A DNA stretch of 64,000 nucleotides. Source: Pandoraea sp. ASV26 (GTDB lineage Bacteria; Pseudomonadota; Gammaproteobacteria; Burkholderiales; Burkholderiaceae). Made by a program: the position numbers and the translations under genes. Below, piece by piece: positions 35,967-45,135 of this stretch (its first letter is position 1; each line of letters starts with the position of its first letter). The DNA lies in NCBI RefSeq assembly GCF_016428915.1, contig NZ_JAELTP010000005.1:44861-108860 (forward strand). The letters run 5' to 3'. The notes under the pieces were generated by a model. It did not search any database. It had not been told where the DNA came from and was given only the letters and a program-made list of their open reading frames with translations.

Positions 35967-38516
35967 TCAGACACCGACGCGTCGGGCCTCGCCGACATCA
36001 CCGGCAACACTCGCGTTGGCCTCTTGCACCACGGGGCGCCACCGACGCAGCAGCAGCGCATTGCTCACCACGCTAACACTGCTGAGCGCCATCGCCGCGC
36101 CGGCAATCACGGGGCTCAACAGCCCGAAAGCCGCCAGCGGAATCCCGATCACGTTGTACGCGAAAGCCCAGAACAGGTTCTGACGGATCTTCGACCAGGT
36201 ACGACGCGAGACATCGATGGCATCGGCCACTCGCAGCGGATCGCCACGCATGAGCGTGATGCCCGCCGTCTGCATTGCCACGTCGGTGCCCGACCCCATC
36301 GCGATACCGACATCGGCAGCGGCCAGTGCAGGGGCGTCGTTGATGCCATCGCCGACCATCGCGACGACCGCGCCATTGCGCTTGAGTTGGGCAATCACCT
36401 CCGCTTTGTTCTCCGGCAGCACATCGGCATGCACTTCGTCGAGCCCCAACGCATCGGCCACCGCCTTGGCGCTTCCCGCGTTATCCCCCGTCACCATCAC
36501 GCAGCGCACGCCCAGCGCATGCAAACGGTCGATAGCGGGCCGGGCTGTCGCCTTCAACGTGTCGCCGAATGCCAGTAGCCCGAGCAACCGCCCCCGCCTT
36601 GCATTTGCCCCTTCGTCACCGGCTTCGACCAGCCACGACACCGTGCACCCTTCGGCCGCCAGACGTTTGGCTTGCTCCGCCAGCGCGCCTTGCGAGATGC
36701 CAAGTTCGTCGAGCAACCGGGCGTTGCCCAATTGCAGCCGATGAACACCGCTCAATTCGCCCGCGTCCGCCGCTTCGTCTACCACTTCGCCCACCGCTTC
36801 GTCCGCCACCTCGTCGATAAGCGCCCGCATTCCTCTGCCGGGCAACGCGACGATGTCGGACGCTGCCGGTATTGCCGACGCCAGCCCGGCCGCCTCCGCC
36901 GCCGCAGTGACAGCCTTCGCCAGCGGATGCGAGCTACCCGATTGCACCGCTGCGGCCCAGCGCAGCAATGTCTCGGCGTTCGTTCCCTGCGCAGGCAGAT
37001 GCGCCACCAGCCTCGGCTTGCCTTCGGTCAGCGTTCCTGTCTTGTCGAAAGCCACGACGCTGATGCGGTGCGCCAGTTCGAGCGCTTCGGCATCCTTGAT
37101 GAGAATGCCCTGCCGCGCTGCCGCCCCGGTGCCGACCATGATCGCCGCGGGCGTCGCCAGCCCAAGCGCGCAAGGGCACGCGATCACCAGCACCGCAACC
37201 GCATTGAGCAACGCAGCCTCAAAACCGATGCCGAGCGCCCAGCCCGCAGCGACCGTCACGATCGCAATGAGCACGACCACCGGCACAAAGACCGCCGCCA
37301 CCCGGTCGACGGCACGCTGGATTGGCGCCTTGCCGGCCTGCGCGTCTTCGACCATGCGGATGATGCGGGCGAGCGCCGTATCGGCGCCGACGGCCGTCGT
37401 CTCTATACGCAGCGTCCCGGCCCCGTTGATCGCACCACCAACGACCTTGTCCCCGGGCGTCTTATCAATCGGCAGCGGCTCACCGGTCAGCAGCGATTCG
37501 TCGAGCTGGCTTGCGCCATCGCGAATCTCGCCATCGACCGGCACACGCTCACCGGCACGAACCACGACCCAGTCACCGACCTTGACCTGCCCCAACGGCA
37601 CCGTGATCTCGCTCGCGGCGCCTTGCGGGTCGCGCAACACCCGTGCCGTCTCGGGACGCAGTGCCGCAAGCGCGCGAATCGCCTCCACCGTGCGGCGCTT
37701 TGCCCGCGCCTCAAGCCACTTGCCGAGCAACACCAGCGTGATGACCACAGCCGCGGCTTCGAAATACAGATGCGGCATGCTGCCCGCCGGTGCACGCCAC
37801 CACGCGTAGAGACTCAGACCGTAGGCCGCAGATGTGCCCAACGCCACCAGCAAATCCATATTGCCGCTACCGGCACGCACCGCCTTGTAACCCGCCCGGT
37901 AGAAACGTGCGCCAAGCCAGAACTGCACGGGCGTGGCGAGTAGCCACTGCACCCAAAACGGCGGCATCAGATGAACACCGAACGGCTCGAGCAACATCGG
38001 CAACAACAAGGGCAGGGACAACACCGCCGCCACGGCGACCGGCCACCACGTCGGGCCTTCCCGCGACGCTGCGGCCTGCGCCGGATCCGTCACCGGCGAC
38101 GCCTCGTACCCCGCCTTCCCGACAGCAGCGACAAGCGCCCCCACGTCGACAACACCGCGCACACCTCGCACGGCGGCGCGCTCCGTCGCCAGATTGACGT
38201 TGGCCTCGACCACGCCCGGCACGTTACGAAGCGCCTTTTCCACACGCCCCGCGCACGACGCACAGGTCATGCCGCCGATGGCCAGCTCGAAAGACTGTTC
38301 TGCGATTTGGTACCCCGCGTCGCTCACCGCCGCCTCGACGGCACCCAGCAACGCCGCAGGGGTCACGTCAGGCACAGCCTCCACGGCGGCCGTCTCGGTC
38401 GCGAGATTGACGTTGACGCTGGCCACGCCGGGCGCACGCCGCAACGCCTTCTCGACCCGCGCCACGCACGAAGCGCAGGTCATGCCCTCGATACCGACCG
38501 ACCAGTTCTGAGTCAT
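35967..38516 (-). CDS. copA: Cu(I)-translocating P1B-type ATPase CopA
   Basis: Inner-membrane copper exporter, 849 residues from ATG 38516. Two N-terminal heavy-metal domains carry MTCASC (12-17 and 83-88). The transmembrane copper site CPC is in [19 protein letters not shown]; the phosphorylated aspartate is in [10 protein letters not shown], and TGE (LLTGEPLP), the HP motif (SSHPLAKA) and [10 protein letters not shown] are intact. An acidic insert rich in E, V, A and D ([20 protein letters not shown]) in the nucleotide-binding domain is unusual. A GGAG ribosome site precedes the start. Transcribed from a CueR-type promoter at 38553-38583. Confidence 0.96.
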   Translation of the reverse strand: MTQNWSVGIEGMTCASCVARVEKALRRAPGVASVNVNLATETAAVEAVPDVTPAALLGAVEAAVSDAGYQIAEQSFELAIGGMTCASCAGRVEKALRNVPGVVEANVNLATERAAVRGVRGVVDVGALVAAVGKAGYEASPVTDPAQAAASREGPTWWPVAVAAVLSLPLLLPMLLEPFGVHLMPPFWVQWLLATPVQFWLGARFYRAGYKAVRAGSGNMDLLVALGTSAAYGLSLYAWWRAPAGSMPHLYFEAAAVVITLVLLGKWLEARAKRRTVEAIRALAALRPETARVLRDPQGAASEITVPLGQVKVGDWVVVRAGERVPVDGEIRDGASQLDESLLTGEPLPIDKTPGDKVVGGAINGAGTLRIETTAVGADTALARIIRMVEDAQAGKAPIQRAVDRVAAVFVPVVVLIAIVTVAAGWALGIGFEAALLNAVAVLVIACPCALGLATPAAIMVGTGAAARQGILIKDAEALELAHRISVVAFDKTGTLTEGKPRLVAHLPAQGTNAETLLRWAAAVQSGSSHPLAKAVTAAAEAAGLASAIPAASDIVALPGRGMRALIDEVADEAVGEVVDEAADAGELSGVHRLQLGNARLLDELGISQGALAEQAKRLAAEGCTVSWLVEAGDEGANARRGRLLGLLAFGDTLKATARPAIDRLHALGVRCVMVTGDNAGSAKAVADALGLDEVHADVLPENKAEVIAQLKRNGAVVAMVGDGINDAPALAAADVGIAMGSGTDVAMQTAGITLMRGDPLRVADAIDVSRRTWSKIRQNLFWAFAYNVIGIPLAAFGLLSPVIAGAAMALSSVSVVSNALLLRRWRPVVQEANASVAGDVGEARRVGV

Positions 38517-38552
38517 TTCATGGTCTCCAGGAAGACTGTCATCATGCGCCAC

Positions 38553-38583
38553 AGCATAGACCTTGCCATGACAGGAAGGTCAA
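38553..38583 (-). promoter_or_regulatory. CueR-controlled promoter of copA
   Basis: On the minus strand, TTGACC (-35) and TATGCT (-10) are separated by 19 bp, the long spacing needed by MerR-family activators. The spacer carries a dyad with arms ACCTTCC and GCAAGGT, close to known CueR sites. Confidence 0.85.
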
Positions 38584-38706
38584 GCGACTCACCGCAACGT
38601 ATCGCAGTCTTCACCATGCCTTCCATTAGCCATCACGATAGCGCGCCCGGAACGGCGCAGGTTTGGGGGACGTCTGAGCGATCACGCGAATCTGCTGAAA
38701 AAGCAC

Positions 38707-38737
38707 TTGAGCTTCCCGCTGTAGGAAGGTCTATCAT
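38707..38737 (+). promoter_or_regulatory. CueR-controlled promoter of copZ
   Basis: TTGAGC (-35) and TATCAT (-10) are separated by 19 bp containing CTTCC-N7-GGAAG. It shares the architecture of the copA promoter and points toward copZ. Confidence 0.82.
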
Positions 38738-38784
38738 CGGTTCATCTGATGAGTGCCATCGAAACCGCTTTCAAGGAGTTCAAC

Positions 38785-38985
38785 ATGCAATTGCAAGTCG
38801 AAGGTATGAGCTGTGGTCATTGCGTCAAGGCCGTCACGCGTGCCATCACCGAGCGCGACGCTGCGGCGAAGGTCAATGTCGATCTGGGCGCAGGTCGCGT
38901 CGATGTCGAAAGCCGTCTCTCGCCGACCGAAGTCAGCGCCGCCATTGCCGACGCCGGTTACACGGTGAAAGGCGCCCCGGCCTGA
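38785..38985 (+). CDS. copZ: Copper chaperone CopZ (heavy-metal-associated domain)
   Basis: 66-residue single HMA domain protein. The Cu(I) motif MSCGHC is near residues 8-13, followed by VKAVTRAITERDAAAKVNVDLGAGRVDVES and the conserved DAGY. ATG 38785 is preceded by AAGGAG. It hands Cu(I) to CopA and probably to CueR. It is encoded divergently from copA, under its own CueR promoter, rather than inside the copA operon. Confidence 0.93.
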   Translation: MQLQVEGMSCGHCVKAVTRAITERDAAAKVNVDLGAGRVDVESRLSPTEVSAAIADAGYTVKGAPA

Positions 38986-39003
38986 GCGCTCACCCGGCAC
39001 GTC

Positions 39004-39038
39004 GGATGCCGCGATCCTCACACGGCTTCGCGGCATCC
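39004..39038 (+). terminator. Inverted repeat after copZ
   Basis: GGATGCCGCGA and TCGCGGCATCC form a perfect 11-bp stem with a 13-nt loop shortly after the copZ stop. No T-tract. Confidence 0.55.
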
Positions 39039-39094
39039 TACGCCACCGCCCGCGAGCGATAGGCGCCGCCGCACCCCTTGCCGCCCCCCTTTCC

Positions 39095-39300
39095 CCGCTT
39101 CCCGCTTCCCGCTTCCCGCTTGACGCTTGACGCTTGACGCTTGACGTTTGACGCTTCCCCCCACCTCTCGCCTCTCGCCTCTCGCCTCTCGCCTCTCGCC
39201 TCTCGCCTCTCGCCTCTCGCTTCTCGCCTCTCGCCTCTCGCTTCTCGCCTCTCGCCTCTCGCTTCTCGCTTCTCGCCTCTCGCTTCTCGCTTCTCGCGTC
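39095..39300. repeat. Polypyrimidine variable-number tandem repeat tract
   Basis: Three blocks: CGCTTCC-type units, then five TTGACGC-type units, then about 17 units of CTCTCGC or CTTCTCGC. The plus strand is almost purely pyrimidine in the last block. Units of 7 to 8 bp are mixed, so any reading frame across it would be unstable. Confidence 0.9.
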
Positions 39301-39460
39301 CCATCACGTTTCCCCATCCGCCTCCCTCGTCTCAATCCCACTCGCGCCGCGCAGTCTTCCCTGCATACCCGCGACACCTTGTGCTACGCTCTCTCTCGCC
39401 GAATACGCAAGGACGCCACGCGATGAGTCACTTCGCAGCGCCGAGCGTGCGGCACACACG

Positions 39461-39631
39461 TCTTCAGGGCGGGGTGAAAGTCCCCACCGGCGGTATGTGA
39501 CACCGCGCAGCGCAAGCTGCGTCAGTCATGAGCCCGCGAGCGCTTGCCACCGTCGCTTTCGCGACATCGGCAGGGTCAGCAGATCTGGTGCGAAGCCAGA
39601 GCCGACGGTCATAGTCCGGATGAGAGAAGAT
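39461..39631 (+). ncRNA. FMN riboswitch (RFN element)
   Basis: Contains the conserved RFN segments AGGGCGGGGTGAAAGTCCCC, CCGGCGGTAT, a variable stem, AGCCCGCGAGCG, GGTCAGCAGATCTGGTG and the closing CGGTCATAGTCCGGATGAGA. It lies about 100 nt before ribB and should lower its expression when FMN is plentiful. Confidence 0.95.
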
Positions 39632-39697
39632 GCGTCGATACCCACGTGCCATGGGATGCCGTTCCATGGTGACGTCCGTTCGCATGCCCCGAAAACG

Positions 39698-39711
39698 TTT
39701 TTCGCCCGATT
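39698..39711 (+). promoter_or_regulatory. Hairpin in the riboswitch expression platform
   Basis: CGAAAACGTTTTTCG can form a short stem just upstream of the ribB ribosome site, and CCATGG-N9-CCATGG lies shortly before it. One of these probably switches between open and closed forms. Confidence 0.4.
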
Positions 39712-39732
39712 GACTTACGCGAGGAGCGTTTC

Positions 39733-40464
39733 ATGTCCGTTATCACCCGCACGACCCAAGCTGCACCGCAAGACACCGCATCGGCCAATAGTGCCGACAC
39801 GGCGAACGATCTGCATGCCTACCCGGCATTCACCCACCTGCCGCCGGTCGAGGTCCGTCTGGCTGCCTCGCTCCAGGCCATGCGCGAGGGCCGCCCGGTC
39901 ATTCTCATGGACGATCTCGACCGCGAGAACGAGGCCGACCTGATCGTCGCCGCCGAGAAGATCACCCCGGCCACGATGGCCATGCTGATTCGTGAGTGCA
40001 GCGGCATTGTCTGCCTGTGCCTGCCTGACGAGACGCTGCGCCGTCTCGATCTGCCGCCGATGGTCGAGCAGAATCAAAGCCGTTACGGCACCGCGTTCAC
40101 GGTGACGATCGAAGCACGTCAGGGGGTCAGCACCGGCGTCTCGGCGGCCGATCGCGTGACCACGATTCGCGCCGCGATTGCCGACGACGCCCAGCCCTCC
40201 GACCTGTCCCGCCCGGGCCACGTCTTCCCGCTGCGCGCGCAGCCGGGCGGCGTGCTCACGCGTCGCGGTCACACCGAAGGGTCGGTCGATCTGGCGATCC
40301 TCGCCGGTCTGAAGCCGGCTGCCGTGTTGTGCGAGTTGATGAATCCGGACGGCACGATGACTCGCGGCGCCGATATCGAACGCTTTGCCGAACAACACGA
40401 CCTGCCGATTCTGACCATCGACGAGTTGGCCAACTATCGCCTGAGCCACGCGCAAGCCGCCTGA
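39733..40464 (+). CDS. ribB: 3,4-dihydroxy-2-butanone 4-phosphate synthase RibB
   Basis: Converts ribulose 5-phosphate to the four-carbon precursor of riboflavin. 243 residues. Family motifs: [26 protein letters not shown] (metal and substrate acid residues), [59 protein letters not shown] and [13 protein letters not shown]. An N-terminal extension of about 40 residues rich in Thr/Ala precedes the core. There is no fused GTP cyclohydrolase II domain. GAGGAG precedes the ATG. A single gene under FMN riboswitch control, as is common for isolated ribB. Confidence 0.95.
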   Translation: MSVITRTTQAAPQDTASANSADTANDLHAYPAFTHLPPVEVRLAASLQAMREGRPVILMDDLDRENEADLIVAAEKITPATMAMLIRECSGIVCLCLPDETLRRLDLPPMVEQNQSRYGTAFTVTIEARQGVSTGVSAADRVTTIRAAIADDAQPSDLSRPGHVFPLRAQPGGVLTRRGHTEGSVDLAILAGLKPAAVLCELMNPDGTMTRGADIERFAEQHDLPILTIDELANYRLSHAQAA

Positions 40465-40529
40465 GCGAACGACGAGGGCGCGGCGCAACACGGCGAGGGC
40501 GCCAGCCGCCTTCGTCGTGCCCGCCCTGT

Positions 40530-40580
40530 TGTGCCGTGCCGTGCCTTGCCTTGCCTTGCCGTGCCTTGCTGTGTGCCGTG
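40530..40580. repeat. 5-bp tandem repeat GTGCC/TTGCC
   Basis: About nine pentamers of GTGCC or TTGCC type follow ribB in non-coding DNA. Confidence 0.65.
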
Positions 40581-40642
40581 CAGCGCCCTCGCCTCGACAC
40601 TTCCCTCTAACGCCAAATCCCCCGGCGCACGCCGCGCGCTTC

Positions 40643-40648
40643 TATAAT
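40643..40648 (+). promoter_or_regulatory. -10 element of the thioesterase gene
   Basis: A perfect TATAAT lies 42 nt upstream of the thioesterase ATG; no good -35 is seen. A second AT-rich element (CATTATAAAAG) is closer to the gene. Confidence 0.4.
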
Positions 40649-40690
40649 CGGGCACATCCCTAGCATTATAAAAGTGACAAGGAAGACGCC

Positions 40691-41257
40691 ATGAATACCC
40701 GACCGGATGCCGCCACCGTGCTGGCGCAATGGGAAGCCGACGAAGCCGCCGTGCGCGAGCGGCTCGCCCGTAGTGGTCCGCTGCGCTATGGCGTTGCCAC
40801 GCCCTCCGACGTGATCGGCCTGTCCGGCCTGGAGATTTTTGAGGCGATGTTCGACGGCAAGCTGCCGTTGCCGCCGATCAGCGAGACGCTCGGCTTCATC
40901 GCCATCGAGGTCGCGAACGGCCGCGCCGTCTTCCAGGGGCGTCCGGCACTGCCGTATTACAACCCGCTCGGGTCCGTCCATGGCGGCTGGTACGCCACCC
41001 TGCTCGACTCCGCCGTCGCCTGCGCGATTCATTCGACGCTGCCCGCCGGGCGCAGTTACACCACACTGGAACTCAAGACCAACATGGTTCGCGCGCTCAC
41101 ACGCGACGTGCCCTGCGTGCGCGCCGAAGGCAACATCATTCAGGTCGGACGCCAGATCGGCATCGCCGAGGGCCGCATCATCGGACCGGACGGCACGCTG
41201 TACGCGCATGCCACGACCACATGTCTGATCTTCGACTTTCCGCCACGCAAGGCATAG
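40691..41257 (+). CDS. PaaI-like hotdog-fold thioesterase
   Basis: 188 residues. The hotdog thioesterase signature NPLGSVHGGWYATLLDSAVACAI carries the HGG segment and catalytic acid neighbourhood; KTNMVRALTRDVPCVRAEGNIIQVGRQIGIAEGRIIGPDGTLYAHATTTCLIF completes the fold. An N-terminal helical stretch of about 60 residues is longer than in E. coli PaaI. It probably hydrolyses an acyl- or aryl-CoA; the substrate is not evident. A strong bidirectional terminator follows. Confidence 0.88.
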   Translation: MNTRPDAATVLAQWEADEAAVRERLARSGPLRYGVATPSDVIGLSGLEIFEAMFDGKLPLPPISETLGFIAIEVANGRAVFQGRPALPYYNPLGSVHGGWYATLLDSAVACAIHSTLPAGRSYTTLELKTNMVRALTRDVPCVRAEGNIIQVGRQIGIAEGRIIGPDGTLYAHATTTCLIFDFPPRKA

Positions 41258-41354
41258 GCCACCCAACCGTGCGCCACCAGTCGGCGGTAATCGGCGCTAG
41301 CTCAGCAGTCAGTCAGCGGTCAATAAGCACTACGCCGACGAAGCACCGTCAAAT

Positions 41355-41395
41355 AGAAAAAGCCCGCCGGAGGCAACCCCGGCGGGCTTCTTCTT
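41355..41395. terminator. Bidirectional Rho-independent terminator
   Basis: AGCCCGCCGG (41361-41370) pairs with CCGGCGGGCT (41379-41388). T-rich sequence follows on the plus strand and five T on the minus strand, so it serves both the thioesterase gene and the converging antiporter gene. Confidence 0.85.
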
Positions 41396-41444
41396 GCCCT
41401 CTACCCTGCACCCGGCACGCCATCGTGACAGGCGCGGGCCTCGG

Positions 41445-43232
41445 TCAATGCGACGACGGACCGCCGCCGTGCTGCTCGCCATCCGGCTGATGTTCGAGCG
41501 TCTCCTTGAGGGCGATCTGAAGCTTGGCGTGCATGCGCACGAACCAGCTTCGCATGACGATCGCCAGCACCACCGTACCCGCCACGATCAGTACGATCAT
41601 TTCCGTCGACGGCAGAATGCTTGCCGACAGGGCCGCGACCAGCAGGATCACGCCGACCATTGCCGCAATCGGCAGAATCTCGGCCACCACGCGGCGCACC
41701 TGAAGCGTGTAACGGCCGGTCAGGCTCGGCGGCACCGACAGTTCCACCAGCAACAGCGAGAGCGACTTGAGCTTACGGTACACCGCGATCAGGAAAGGCA
41801 GCGAGAGCACCAGCGCCGCCCCCCACACCACGGCACTTTGCAGGCTCGGGTCGCGCACCCACGGCGACATCAGATCCGCGAATCGCCGGTACAAGAACGC
41901 CCCGCCGAGGAAGATCGTGACGACCAGCGCCAGATTGATCGCAACACTCACCACGATGCGCCGCACGATCGTGACGAGCGCGGCACTATCGCCGGTGAGT
42001 TGAATGCTCTGCAACCACTGCGTGTACTGCCCCAGCACATAGGACAGGCGTCCCGGCATTGCGCGGCCGAGCCATCCGGTCACCGGGTCGGCACTCTTGA
42101 TCAGATACGGGGTGAGCAGCGTCGTGATGACCGACACGGCCACGGCAATCGGATAGAGGAAGTCGCTCGTCACCTTGAGCGAGAGCCCGAGCGCCGCGAT
42201 GATGAACGAGAACTCGCCGATCTGCGACAGGCCCATGCCCACACGCATCGAGGTCCGGCCGTCCTGACCCGAGAGAAACGCCCCCAGTCCGCACGACACG
42301 ATCTTGCCAACCACGACCGCCAGCGTAATCAGCAGAATCGGCCAGATGTACGTGGTGAGAACGTGCGGGTCGAGCAACAGACCGATGGTGACGAAGAACA
42401 CGGCGCTGAACATGTCGCGCAGCGGTGCAATCAACCGTTCGATGGTGTGCAGCTCACGCGCTTCGGCCATGATGGCGCCGATCAGGAACGCGCCGAGCGC
42501 CACGCTGTACCCCATCTTGATGACCAGCAGGCAGAAGCCGAAGCACAGGCCCAGCACCACGACCAGCAGCATCTCGTCGCTCTTGAACTTCGCCACGTAC
42601 GCCAGAATGCGCGGCACGAGCAGAATGCCCACCACGAGCGACACCACCATAAACAGCAACAGCTTGCCCAGCGTAAAGGTGGCTTCGCCGGCATCGACCG
42701 AGCCGCTGATGGCAATGCCCGAGAGCAGCGCGATCATGCCGATGGCGAGCACGTCTTCCACGATCAGCACGCCGAAAATGAGCTGAGCGAAACGCTCGCG
42801 CTTCATGCCGAGTTCGTCGAGCGCCTTCACGATGATGGTGGTCGACGAGACGGCGAGCATCGCGCCGAGGAAGATCGAATCCATCGTCTTCCAGCCGAAG
42901 AAGCGGCCGATCTCGTAGCCCAGCCAGAGCATCAGCACGATTTCCGTGATCGCCGCCACGAATGCCGTCACGCCCACCCGCGCGAGCTTGCGCAGGCTGA
43001 ACTCCAGGCCCAGCGAGAACATCAGGAACACGACGCCGAGTTCGGCAAGAATGCCGATGGTCTTCTCGTCATGTATCAGTGCAAACGGCGGCGTGTACGG
43101 GCCGATGATCACGCCCGCCACGATGTAGCCGAGCACGACCGGCTGCCGGAACCGGTTGAAGAGGACCGTCACGATGCCTGCCAGCAGCATGATGACGGCC
43201 AGATCCTGAATGAAGTCGATGGCGTGATGCAT
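41445..43232 (-). CDS. CPA2-family cation:proton antiporter (KefB/YbaL-like membrane part)
   Basis: 595 residues with about 12 antiporter segments followed by further hydrophobic stretches. RQPVVLGYIVAGVIIGPYTPP, LGVVFLMFSLGLEFSLRKLARVG, AVSSTTIIVKALDELG and the conserved acid in LIFGVLIVEDVLAIGMIALL are diagnostic of the K+/H+ CPA2 group. The C-terminal part has additional transmembrane segments and no TrkA-N/RCK nucleotide-binding domain, unlike KefB or KefC, so gating by NAD(H) or glutathione is not expected from this chain. The transported ion (K+ or Na+) is undetermined. No partner subunit is adjacent. Confidence 0.9.
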   Translation of the reverse strand: MHHAIDFIQDLAVIMLLAGIVTVLFNRFRQPVVLGYIVAGVIIGPYTPPFALIHDEKTIGILAELGVVFLMFSLGLEFSLRKLARVGVTAFVAAITEIVLMLWLGYEIGRFFGWKTMDSIFLGAMLAVSSTTIIVKALDELGMKRERFAQLIFGVLIVEDVLAIGMIALLSGIAISGSVDAGEATFTLGKLLLFMVVSLVVGILLVPRILAYVAKFKSDEMLLVVVLGLCFGFCLLVIKMGYSVALGAFLIGAIMAEARELHTIERLIAPLRDMFSAVFFVTIGLLLDPHVLTTYIWPILLITLAVVVGKIVSCGLGAFLSGQDGRTSMRVGMGLSQIGEFSFIIAALGLSLKVTSDFLYPIAVAVSVITTLLTPYLIKSADPVTGWLGRAMPGRLSYVLGQYTQWLQSIQLTGDSAALVTIVRRIVVSVAINLALVVTIFLGGAFLYRRFADLMSPWVRDPSLQSAVVWGAALVLSLPFLIAVYRKLKSLSLLLVELSVPPSLTGRYTLQVRRVVAEILPIAAMVGVILLVAALSASILPSTEMIVLIVAGTVVLAIVMRSWFVRMHAKLQIALKETLEHQPDGEQHGGGPSSH

Positions 43233-43703
43233 CCGATAAATTCTCCCCGCGGCGTGTCACGCCGATATTGCTGTTCTTGACGCCACGCCAATCACGCGCC
43301 GCGCCCCTGTCGGGCCGCCGCGGTAATGCAAGACGTGATGCTTGATAAAGGTGGGAAGCCGGCTGTGTGCAACCGGCTTGATAGACGTTGCGTTCGTTCG
43401 CCTTTTTGCCCGACACCCTGTCGCCATTGGCAAACCGGCTGCCGGGCCGCTGGCCTGCGCATCCCCGGGAGGCTCAGACACCTTGGCCCGATCCACAACA
43501 CCAGACGAACGACCGGCCAGAAACTGGCGCCGGACCAATATACGCGATGGGCGAACACGCGCGCAACCCAAGATTGACGGGGCTTTTCATAAAAAATTCC
43601 CCATTTCCTCACGCTCCACGAAATTTTTCTTCTTGCTATTTGTCTCGGCCTCCAGTGAAATATCACAAAAATATCAATTGAATTTCACAGGAGTTGCCAA
43701 GGT
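43233..43703. other. 471-nt region between the antiporter and the DUF2848 operon
   Basis: Holds a hairpin (AAGCCGG/CCGGCTT at about 43354-43379) and, close to the DUF2848 gene, an AT-rich promoter region with repeats. No gene is supported. Confidence 0.6.
43655..43688. promoter_or_regulatory. Operator-like repeats before the DUF2848 gene
   Basis: GTGAAAT (43655-43661) and ATTTCAC (43682-43688) are inverted, and AAATATCA is repeated directly at 43658 and 43669, 11 bp apart. The region overlaps the ribosome site and is a likely target of the GntR protein encoded next door. Confidence 0.5.
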
Positions 43704-44390
43704 ATGCGTTCCCGTCTGTCCTTTCAGGTGTCCGGTGACGGCGCCAACACGAACGTCGATGTGTCGATCGACACGCTGATTGTCGCCGGCTGGGCCGGGC
43801 GCGATCGCCACGCCGTCGAGCACCACATCGCCGAGTTGGCCGCCCTGGGCGTGCGCCGCCCGTCGAGCACGCCGTGCTTCTACCGGCTCGCCCCCGCACT
43901 ACTGACGCAAGACGACGCCATCGACGTGGTTGGCCAGACGAGCAGCGGCGAAGCCGAGTGCGTGCTCTTGCGTCATGGCGACGATTGGCTCGTGAGCGTG
44001 GGCTCGGACCACACCGACCGCGAAGTCGAAGCCTACGGCGTGACCGTCTCGAAGCAGGTTTGCGCCAAGCCGGTAGCGCGTGACGCGTGGCGCTTTGCCG
44101 ATGTCGTCGCTCACTGGGATCGGTTGACGCTGCGCTCGTGGGTAACGCACCAAGGCGAGCGACGCCTGTATCAGGAAGGCACGGTAGCCGGTCTGCTCTC
44201 GCCGCAGGAGTTGATGGGGAAGCTCGGTCCGCACGGCCTGCCGGCGGGCGCGGCAATGTTCTGTGGCACACTCGCTGCCATTGGCGGCGTGGCCGGTGGC
44301 GAGCGGTTCGAGATCGAACTGCACGACCCGGTCCTCGGCCGCACGATCCGGCATTGCTACGCCACGCAGGCGCTGGCCATCGCCGACTGA
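43704..44390 (+). CDS. DUF2848 family protein
   Basis: 228 residues. Matches DUF2848 in PSSTPCFYRLAPALLTQDDAIDVVG, SSGEAECVLLRHGDDWLVSVGSDHTDREVEAYGVTVSKQVCAKPVARDAWRF and GTLAAIGGVAGGERFEIELHDPVLGRTIRHCY. The latter part resembles the fumarylacetoacetate-hydrolase-type fold in spacing, but no catalytic claim is made. An AGGAG-containing region precedes ATG 43704. First gene of an operon with a GntR/FCD regulator and an amidase, an association seen in other proteobacteria. Confidence 0.87.
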   Translation: MRSRLSFQVSGDGANTNVDVSIDTLIVAGWAGRDRHAVEHHIAELAALGVRRPSSTPCFYRLAPALLTQDDAIDVVGQTSSGEAECVLLRHGDDWLVSVGSDHTDREVEAYGVTVSKQVCAKPVARDAWRFADVVAHWDRLTLRSWVTHQGERRLYQEGTVAGLLSPQELMGKLGPHGLPAGAAMFCGTLAAIGGVAGGERFEIELHDPVLGRTIRHCYATQALAIAD

Positions 44391-44404
44391 TTTCGCCCGA
44401 CCCG

Positions 44405-45133
44405 ATGCCCAACGACACCCCACTCGAGCCCCATCATTTCGCCACGGCGGCAAGCGCTGCCCCCGCCGCCGACGCCCTCGGCCATTCGCAAGCCGCCACT
44501 GACGGTCGCAGCCTGACCGAGCGCGCGTACGAGGCCATCAAGCACGACATCATCACGCTGCGTCTGCGCCCGGGCGAGACGCTCAACGAAGCGCAACTGA
44601 TGCAGTCGACGGGGCTTGGGCGCACACCGGTTCATCAGGCGATGCACCGGCTCGCGCTCGAAGGGTTGTTGGTCATCCTGCCGCGCAAGGGCGCCATGGT
44701 CGCGCCCGTCTCGCTCAACGATGCGCTCGAGATCATCGACGTTCGCATGATTAACGAGACGTATTGCGTGGCGCTGGCCGCGCGCGCCGCCACGCCGGAC
44801 GACCTCGCCGCCATCGAGGCCGTGCTGGCGCGCTCTCGCGAGGCGATTGCCACGCGCGATGTGGCGGCGATGATGCGCATCGACCGCGACTTCCATCTGG
44901 CGATCTCGCGGGCGTCGCGCAACCAGACACTTGCCGAGCTGTTGCGCGGCCTGCACGAGCGCTCGCTGCGCTTCTGGTTTCTCGCGCTATCGACGCCGAG
45001 CCATCTGGAAGGTGTCTACGAAGAACATCTCGAACTTTACGAAGCGCTTGCCGCGCACGACGTGGAGCGCGCCCGCCAGGCCATCGCCCGTCATATCGAA
45101 GAATTCCGCACCCATATCCTGAAAGCGATCTGA
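44405..45133 (+). CDS. GntR-family regulator with FCD domain
   Basis: 242 residues. The N-terminal winged helix is LTERAYEAIKHDIITLRLRPGETLNEAQLMQSTGLGRTPVHQAMHRLALEGLLVILPRKGAMV; the C-terminal FCD ligand domain includes DVRMINETYCVALAARAATPDDLAAIE, RIDRDFHLAISRASRN and EEHLELYEALAAHDVERARQAIARHIEEF, where the metal-binding histidines and aspartate of the family are present. It lies 14 nt after the DUF2848 gene and 2 nt before the amidase, so it is expressed with the genes it likely controls. Confidence 0.92.
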   Translation: MPNDTPLEPHHFATAASAAPAADALGHSQAATDGRSLTERAYEAIKHDIITLRLRPGETLNEAQLMQSTGLGRTPVHQAMHRLALEGLLVILPRKGAMVAPVSLNDALEIIDVRMINETYCVALAARAATPDDLAAIEAVLARSREAIATRDVAAMMRIDRDFHLAISRASRNQTLAELLRGLHERSLRFWFLALSTPSHLEGVYEEHLELYEALAAHDVERARQAIARHIEEFRTHILKAI

Positions 45134-45135
45134 AC

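Larger units (their letters stand above)
38986..39460. other. 475-nt region between copZ and the FMN riboswitch
   Basis: Contains a strong hairpin after copZ, the polypyrimidine tandem-repeat tract and the promoter region for ribB. Arginine/glutamate-rich minus-strand ORFs here are products of the repeat. Confidence 0.65.

Noticed and set aside
39117..39300. Possible CRISPR array
   Set aside because: Units are 7-8 bp and contiguous, with no spacers and no cas genes.
39018..39377. Arg/Glu-rich repeat proteins on the minus strand over the tandem-repeat tract
   Set aside because: REARSERREARGERR-type peptides simply translate the CTCTCGC repeat; unit length 7-8 bp is not a multiple of three, so no frame would be maintained.
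41394..43280. 628-codon plus-strand ORF opposite the antiporter
   Set aside because: His/Arg/Gln-rich mirror of a transmembrane protein; no ribosome site or homology pattern.
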